Source: Candidatus Altarchaeales archaeon (GTDB taxonomy: Archaea; Altiarchaeota; Altiarchaeia; IMC4; SCGC-AAA252-I15). Taken from it: a stretch of DNA of 10,556 nt. The DNA is taken from NCBI GenBank assembly GCA_016867655.1, contig VGJA01000015.1, positions 1 through 10,556 of the forward strand. Direction: 5' to 3'. Position numbers and translations under genes: made by a program. The notes under the pieces were generated by a model. The model saw only the letters and a list, made by a program, of their open reading frames with translations. It did no database searches and was not told the DNA's origin. This document shows, piece after piece, positions 6,437 to 10,556 of the stretch; the stretch's first letter is position 1, and every line of letters begins with the position of its first letter.

Positions 6437-7256
6437 ATTGCGGGCTTATTTTGGAGCCTGCTATCTGGTTTTGCAGTTCCTCCATGCGTTTTTTGGCTTC
6501 TGCAACTTCTTTCAGGCAGGAATCCTGCAGGGTCTTGTTTTGAACAATCGAACATAGTTCGATGTTTATCTTTTTTACTGCAACAACCTTGTAGCACAAG
6601 TCTTTGGTTTGCGTGTTTTTTATGTTGCCGCATGTTTTGACTTCCGGGTTCAAGGTTGCAACGCGGTTGTAGCACCAGTCTTTGCTGTTCTGCTCGTTGA
6701 TGTTGTCGCAGTGTGTGCTGTTTTTGGTGACCAGCGCGAGGCAAGTATACATCGACGGGTTTGAATTGATTTTCAGGCAAATGTCTTTGTTTTTGGTGTC
6801 TCCGGCAATCCGGTAGTAGCAGATGTCTCTGTGAGCAAAATCGGTTATTTTCTCGCACAGAGTCTGGTTTTTGGTGTCTATTGCAATGTCCCGGATGCAT
6901 TCGATGTTGCTTAGGTTGCTGCTCAAGCTGTTGCATATGGCGGTGTCGCTGAGAGCTTTTGCAACGCCTTTGATGCAGTCGTCCTTCCAGAAGGAGGTAG
7001 TGATTTTATTGCAGATGTCGACGCTTTGGTTTTTGACGCCTTCGCTCCAGTAGCATTCGTCTCTCTTGCTTAGGTTGGTTATTTCGCTGCAGGATTTGGC
7101 TGCGCAGGAGCTGCAGGGGCCGCCGCAGTCCACGCCGGTTTCGCCCTGGTTTTGGATACCGTCGCTGCATGAGGGTTTTGGGCTGACACTTAGGGTGTAA
7201 ACCGCGTATGCGACTGCAACCAGAATCACCAGCAAAACAACGTGTTGGATTTTCAT
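6435..7256 (-). CDS. Membrane-anchored cysteine-repeat surface protein, function unknown
   Basis: The 273-residue protein starts with an uncleaved-looking hydrophobic anchor (about 6-22). Next comes a cysteine motif, CSDGIQNQGETGVDCGGPC (30-48) plus C51, of a type common in exported archaeal proteins. From C56 to C247 there are eight tandem repeats, each a cysteine pair exactly 12 positions apart (56/68, 82/94, 108/120, 134/146, 160/172, 183/195, 209/221, 235/247). The repeat period is 26, except one 23-residue step. Repeats often read CxxI...KDxCY, then a Val/Ala-rich helix. The end (250-266) is a short charged helix. All 20 cysteines lie in these two regions, and six N-glycosylation sequons (N61, N76, N114, N130, N179, N240) fit an extracellular location. 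I infer a disulfide-stapled helical solenoid; the role is unknown. The start ATG has a TATA-like box at -31 to -24 and no ribosome binding site. Confidence 0.8.
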   Translation of the reverse strand: MKIQHVVLLVILVAVAYAVYTLSVSPKPSCSDGIQNQGETGVDCGGPCSSCAAKSCSEITNLSKRDECYWSEGVKNQSVDICNKITTSFWKDDCIKGVAKALSDTAICNSLSSNLSNIECIRDIAIDTKNQTLCEKITDFAHRDICYYRIAGDTKNKDICLKINSNPSMYTCLALVTKNSTHCDNINEQNSKDWCYNRVATLNPEVKTCGNIKNTQTKDLCYKVVAVKKINIELCSIVQNKTLQDSCLKEVAEAKKRMEELQNQIAGSKISPQ

Positions 7257-7279
7257 GTTATAAGGTATTGTAGGAGGGG

Positions 7280-7287
7280 TTTAAAAA
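7280..7287 (-). promoter_or_regulatory. TATA-like promoter of the Cys-repeat gene
   Basis: The minus strand reads TTTTTAAA 24-31 bases upstream of the ATG at 7256, with a pyrimidine-rich spacer and no Shine-Dalgarno. This fits a leaderless transcript. The U5 run might also help end the DUF2085 transcript entering from upstream. Confidence 0.5.
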
Positions 7288-7303
7288 TCAGGGCGAATGT
7301 GAA

Positions 7304-7486
7304 TTTCAAAAAACTCCATTACAGCATCCACACAGGCATAGACTCTCTTGTTCAAATCAATGCCACTGCCTCTCAAAAACTTCTTTTGGCACAGCATCCA
7401 TATGGGCGCAGACTCAATTGTTCAAATCAATGCTCCTGCCTTTCAAAAACCTCTTTTGTTATTGCGTCTATGTAGGCGTAGCTTCC
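7304..7486 (-). repeat. 70-bp tandem repeat: duplicated 3' end of the DUF2085 gene
   Basis: Three units follow each other with a 70-base period: 7417-7486 (contains the real gene end), 7347-7416, and a shortened third at 7304-7346. Units 1 and 2 match at 53 of 70 positions by hand alignment. A 30-base block at 7341-7370 matches 7411-7440 with four differences. Each complete unit spans the last ~17 codons, the CAT-TGA end and the flank TTTGAACAA. Read in the gene's frame, unit 1 gives YAYIDAITKEVFERQEH-stop and unit 2 gives CAHMDAVPKEVFERQWH-stop; unit 3 keeps YACVDAV before diverging. Because 70 is not a multiple of three and stops intervene, the extra copies are not translated as an extension. 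They look like decaying tandem duplicates. This accounts for most of the non-coding gap 7257-7426. Confidence 0.85.
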
Positions 7487-8500
7487 TTTTTTGTTGGTGT
7501 ATACAGGATTTTCTCTTGTGCTCTGGTTTTCTGCCGTCTGCACTACAGTCCACATGCCGTAGTAGTGTTTCAGCGGGAATGCGTCCATCTTGAAGAAGTC
7601 GGGCATTTCTGTGTCGTTAAACAGCACTGTGTCGTTGAACAAAAGCATGTTTATCTGGCTTTCAACCCAGTCCATCTTCTCCAAGTCTGACAGTATGTAA
7701 TCGTTGTAGTTCTGTTTGTGGGGGTAGAAGTAGTAGGTTAACGGAGTCCGGGGCGGGATGTAGTATGCTTCCGCATTGGCTGTGGCGTTGGCCAATTGTA
7801 TTGCCTCGCTTTTTGAGACGTATTCACTGCCTAGCAGGGAGGCTGTTGTGGACAGCAGGGAAAGCGCAATCAGGGTTGACAGTGCAGTCAGGATTATGAA
7901 TTTTATGTCTCTCAACGTTTCTTTGAACTCATTGGTGTTCAGACTTTTGATTCTTGTGAGTATGAAAAGGGTTAGTCCAAAGCCGAAGATTAGTCCTGTT
8001 GCTATTCTAAGAAGGTTGTTGCTTTCCCTCAGGTTTAGGATTGTCTGCGTTATGCCGTCCAATGCTATTGGTATTACCGTGAGGAGGAAGAATTTTTTTG
8101 TTTTCATGTAGTCTGGAGTCTTTTTCAGGAATATTATTCCGGCGACTGCCACGCCAAGGTAGATTCCCATGTCCCGGGCGCAGACCGCCTGCTGTATGCC
8201 TGAAATGAACAGCGAGCGCATCGGCAATTGGTGGCACATCATGAAGACTGAAACAATGTTGTATGCCAAGACTCCGAGGCCCAGCATGGTTTTGTCTTCA
8301 GACTGGATTAACAGCGGGCTGAGGAAGACGAGGAGGGTGAACATGAGGAAGAGTATGTATGCCATGACTACTGCCAGAGTTAGGGTGAATTTTTTTGCAC
8401 TGCTTAGTTTGGCCAAAACGACGGGTGGTTTTTGCTCTAAGGGACGCGGCGTGCAGAGTTTTTCAAGTGCATTCATTATTTTTTCCATCATGTCGGTCAT
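7427..8500 (-). CDS. DUF2085 integral membrane protein with C-terminal PepSY-like domain
   Basis: The 357-residue protein carries the DUF2085 signature: CHQLPMRSLFI (89-99), CARDMGIYLG (107-116) and PIALDGITQ (144-152) followed by S160, LLR and a Gly-rich helix. The family's function is unknown. About six hydrophobic segments are visible (roughly 38-62, 72-88, 109-125, 138-155, 165-182, 200-222). The C-terminal ~135 residues are soluble and extra to the usual family core. They begin SEAIQLANA and end YGMWTVV...YAYIDAITKEVF, resembling a PepSY-type fold; that is a pattern-based suggestion only. Four sequons (N238, N289, N295, N325) and lysine-rich loops at 126-137 and 183-200 favour an external tail, though topology is uncertain. 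The ATG overlaps the gatB stop in ATGA, so the two are translationally coupled. The 3' end is tandemly duplicated downstream. Confidence 0.82.
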   Translation of the reverse strand: MTDMMEKIMNALEKLCTPRPLEQKPPVVLAKLSSAKKFTLTLAVVMAYILFLMFTLLVFLSPLLIQSEDKTMLGLGVLAYNIVSVFMMCHQLPMRSLFISGIQQAVCARDMGIYLGVAVAGIIFLKKTPDYMKTKKFFLLTVIPIALDGITQTILNLRESNNLLRIATGLIFGFGLTLFILTRIKSLNTNEFKETLRDIKFIILTALSTLIALSLLSTTASLLGSEYVSKSEAIQLANATANAEAYYIPPRTPLTYYFYPHKQNYNDYILSDLEKMDWVESQINMLLFNDTVLFNDTEMPDFFKMDAFPLKHYYGMWTVVQTAENQSTRENPVYTNKKGSYAYIDAITKEVFERQEH

Positions 8501-9876
8501 TTCAGTTTTTCCTTCATCAGTTTCATGACAACATTGTAGTCTGCCCTGCCCTTCATTTTTTTCATCACACTGCCCATGAGATAATTCAAGGCCTCTGGCT
8601 TGCCTGCCTTGTAGTCTACAACAGCCTGCTGGTTTTCTTTTATTGTAAATTCCACTATTTCAGCCAGCTGGCCTGCCTCTGAGACGGTTCCAAGCTTTTC
8701 CTTCTCGACCAAGGCTTTCGGGCTTTCCCCGCTGTCGATTATTCTCTCCAAAAGTTTTTTGCCGACTGCTTCAGTGATTGCATTTGATTCAACAAGCTGG
8801 AGCAGTTCGCTTACTATTTTTTCATTCAGCTTGCATTCATTATACTCTATGCCCCGGTAGTTCAGCTGCCTCAAAACTTCCCTGCAAATCCACATTGAAG
8901 CAGTCTCAGCCTTGACTTTCTTGGAATTCATCAGCTTTTCAAACAAGTCTGCAATGTCCTTGTCCCTAACCATGACTTGAGCATAGTCTTCTCTAACGCC
9001 ATAACTTTCCATAATCCTTTTCTTTCTTGTTTGAGGTGTTTCAGGAAGCTTTATGCCTGCAACAAAGTCAGATTCAAACTGCAGTGGAGGAATATCAGGG
9101 TCTGGAATGTAACGGTAGTCGTCTGCAGTCTCTTTAACGCGCATGGAAGTGGTTATCAAGGATTTTTCGTTAAAGCCTCTTGTTTCCTGTTTGACAGTTC
9201 CGCCTCTCTGCATCAAGCCCTTCTGCCTTATGACTTCAAAGCCTATTGCCTTGAAAGCTCCCCTGACAGAATTGATGTTTTTTATTTCCACTTTGGCGCC
9301 GCCTTCAATGCTGATGTTCACGTCAGCGCGCATTACGCCGCCGACGTCAACAATCCTTTCAGTATACTTCAGGAGGTTGACCAGTTCCTTCAAAAAGTTT
9401 CTGGCGTCTTCCGCACTCTTCATGTCCGGCGCTGTGACTATTTCAATCAAAGGCACTCCGCTTCTGTTGTAATCAACTCTGCCTGAATCCAAGTCATATC
9501 TCCCAGGGTCTTCCTCCAAGTGGACTTCCCATATTTTCACGCCGTTTAAGATGCCTTCCTTGCCTATCGGCTCGGAAGTCCTCTGATAGCCAGACGGCAA
9601 GTCCGGATAATTGTAATGCTTTCTTTTGACGAAAATGTTTTCATCTATGACTTTGCATTCCAGCAATCTTGCAATCATGACAACAGTCTCAAGAGCATAA
9701 CCATTCAATGGAAAAGGCTTGGAGCCTGGCATGCCAGTGCACACTGGGCAAGTGTTCAAGTTAGGCTCTTCAGTCTCATAGTAATTGGTCCTGCAACTGC
9801 AGAAAAGCTTCTGCTCTGTCCTCAACGGAACGTGAATCTCCAAACCAATCTTAACGTTAATATTCTCACTCATCAT
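8497..9876 (-). CDS. gatB: Asp-tRNA(Asn)/Glu-tRNA(Gln) amidotransferase subunit B
   Basis: The 459-residue protein is the tRNA-binding and kinase subunit of GatCAB, which phosphorylates the side chain of mischarged Asp-tRNA-Asn (or Glu-tRNA-Gln) and amidates it with ammonia from GatA. It begins NVKIGLEIHVPL. Zinc-site cysteines C26, C28, C43 and C46 are present, as are the signature RKHYNYPDLPSGYQ (85-98), HLEEDPGRYD (119-128), YNRSGVPLIEIVT (136-148) and EIKNINSVRGA (197-207). A helical/YqeY-like tail (about 310-459) binds tRNA. Length fits GatB; archaeal GatE is much longer with an AspRS-like insert. The start is one of two adjacent ATGs (9876 or 9873), with an AT-rich box about 20-28 bases upstream. 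The stop overlaps the start of the DUF2085 gene. No gatA or gatC is in the window. Confidence 0.95.
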   Translation of the reverse strand: MMSENINVKIGLEIHVPLRTEQKLFCSCRTNYYETEEPNLNTCPVCTGMPGSKPFPLNGYALETVVMIARLLECKVIDENIFVKRKHYNYPDLPSGYQRTSEPIGKEGILNGVKIWEVHLEEDPGRYDLDSGRVDYNRSGVPLIEIVTAPDMKSAEDARNFLKELVNLLKYTERIVDVGGVMRADVNISIEGGAKVEIKNINSVRGAFKAIGFEVIRQKGLMQRGGTVKQETRGFNEKSLITTSMRVKETADDYRYIPDPDIPPLQFESDFVAGIKLPETPQTRKKRIMESYGVREDYAQVMVRDKDIADLFEKLMNSKKVKAETASMWICREVLRQLNYRGIEYNECKLNEKIVSELLQLVESNAITEAVGKKLLERIIDSGESPKALVEKEKLGTVSEAGQLAEIVEFTIKENQQAVVDYKAGKPEALNYLMGSVMKKMKGRADYNVVMKLMKEKLK

Positions 9877-9894
9877 TTAGGAATGAGATTTGGG

Positions 9895-9904
9895 TTTATT
9901 TAAT
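9895..9904 (-). promoter_or_regulatory. Possible TATA-like promoter of gatB
   Basis: The minus strand reads AATTAAATAA about 19-28 bases before the first gatB ATG, slightly better spaced from the second ATG at 9873. It lies against the stop codon of the upstream gene, so gatB may have its own start or be read through. No Shine-Dalgarno is present. Confidence 0.4.
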
Positions 9905-10556
9905 TCAGCTTGAGTAGATTGTCTTCAAGACTTCGCGGTAGGCTTCTTCTATTCTAGCGTATTCCTCGCCTAGGGGGCCTTGTTTTACTTTGCCTGCAAG
10001 CCCTTCAGCTCTTTCATTCAAGTTGAGGAGTGGTTCTGCCTCATGGTTTATTGCTATGTCAGAGGTCATTAATACCGCTGCAGCCAGTTCTGGAAGCTCG
10101 AGTTGGGTTATTTCGCGTTTTTCCCACTCTTCTATTGAGCGGACTATTGCCTTTTCAATCAAAGGCATATTTTTTTCCTTGTTCTCCCACAGTGCGGTTG
10201 CAGCCCTAAGCAAGTCTGCTCCAGAATCCTGCGCCGCCTGGGATATATTCTTCAAGTCCAGAAGGGCTTTGCCAGTCGTCCTAACCTGCAGGACTCCAAC
10301 CTGCACTATTCCGCTGGCGTCCCTTGCCCTGTTCAAAAGTTTAGACGGGCTTTCGCCTGAAGTTAAAGCAACAAGCGCTTGATGCAGTGTCATGGATTCA
10401 ACGCCTTCAGCTGGGATTACAGCCGGCCTGCTTTCAGCAGGCTTTTGTATTGCAAGTGCAGGTTCGGATGCGACTTCAACCGCTCTTCCTGCAGGAATTT
10501 CAACAGCAGGCGTGGTTGGTTTCACAGTAGAAGCTTTTTGGACTGCTGGAGCTGCA
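9905..10556 (-). CDS. Ala/Pro-rich protein of unknown function, N-terminus beyond window
   Basis: The frame is open to the right edge, reading APAVQKASTV before the GTG at 10525, so the true start lies outside and this is a C-terminal fragment of at least 216 residues. I do not recognise the family. Counting from the GTG, residues 1-42 continue a low-complexity Ala/Pro/Val/Glu-rich linker with repeated PAxE/xPAV patterns. Residues 43-206 look like a soluble, mostly helical domain, starting MTLHQALVALTSGESPSKLLNRA, with a Leu/Ala-rich middle (about 85-115) and an acidic C-terminal helix EEYARIEEAYREVL. No membrane segment, cysteine motif or nucleotide-binding loop is seen. It lies 28 bases upstream of gatB on the same strand with no clear terminator between. 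The layout (flexible linker plus helical domain) suggests a multidomain protein whose main part is outside the window. Confidence 0.7.
   Translation of the reverse strand, partial: AAPAVQKASTVKPTTPAVEIPAGRAVEVASEPALAIQKPAESRPAVIPAEGVESMTLHQALVALTSGESPSKLLNRARDASGIVQVGVLQVRTTGKALLDLKNISQAAQDSGADLLRAATALWENKEKNMPLIEKAIVRSIEEWEKREITQLELPELAAAVLMTSDIAINHEAEPLLNLNERAEGLAGKVKQGPLGEEYARIEEAYREVLKTIYSS

Noticed and set aside
6352..6936. Minus-strand Gln/His-rich 194-residue open frame
   Set aside because: It is an out-of-frame reading of the Cys-repeat gene; the repeated DNA keeps the alternate frame open, and the composition is implausible for a protein.
7304..7486. CRISPR array or insertion-sequence end for the 70-bp repeats
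   Set aside because: There are no unique spacers between repeats, the units are diverged direct copies of an adjacent gene end, and no transposase or inverted repeats are present.
8977..9486. Plus-strand 169-residue open frame opposite gatB
   Set aside because: Antisense shadow of a strongly conserved gene; no recognisable domain.
8497..9876. GatE rather than GatB
   Set aside because: At 459 residues it lacks the AspRS-like insertion that makes GatE longer, and the motifs fit GatB.

Overview
This window is a stretch of an archaeal chromosome, most likely from an uncultured lineage. The archaeal assignment rests on RNase P protein Rpp30/Rnp3, a COG1325-type exosome-associated RNA-binding protein, a UPF0147 protein, an archaeal/eukaryotic-type tyrosyl-tRNA synthetase, and AT-rich TATA-like boxes about 25-34 nt upstream of start codons that lack Shine-Dalgarno sequences. 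The compact layout and the extracytoplasmic motif of the CSDGIQNQGETGVDCGGPC type would fit a DPANN-like archaeon, but that placement is inference; nothing here fixes the phylum.

Layout. At the left edge, a stand-alone response-regulator receiver protein (54-623, minus) lies beyond a poly-U terminator. The first 13 bases may hold the start of one more leftward gene. Positions 669-4980 form a leftward four-gene cluster: metG, a geranylgeranyl-reductase-like flavoprotein, the COG1325 RNA-binding protein and rnp3. It has short gaps or a 4-base ATGA overlap and ends in two U-runs. A divergent promoter region (4981-5099) separates it from the rightward genes for UPF0147 and tyrosyl-tRNA synthetase (5100-6358). 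tyrS converges on a leftward gene for a membrane-anchored, cysteine-repeat surface protein (6435-7256). Upstream of that lies a 70-bp tandem repeat made of decayed copies of the 3' end of the next gene. That gene, a DUF2085 membrane protein with an extra C-terminal domain (7427-8500), overlaps gatB (8497-9876) by ATGA. An Ala/Pro-rich protein of unknown function is cut by the right edge (9905-10556).

How the genes fit together. Most of the window is translation and RNA processing: two aminoacyl-tRNA synthetases, the GatB amidotransferase subunit, RNase P and an exosome-associated factor. Around this core are two probable cell-surface proteins (the Cys-repeat protein and the DUF2085 protein) and a receiver domain with no visible partner.

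I do not see a mobile element, CRISPR array, RNA gene or defence system. The least ordinary features are the regular C-x11-C repeat protein, the 70-bp duplicated gene end, and the DUF2085 protein with a PepSY-like tail co-translated with gatB. There is no gene-free stretch longer than about 180 bases.
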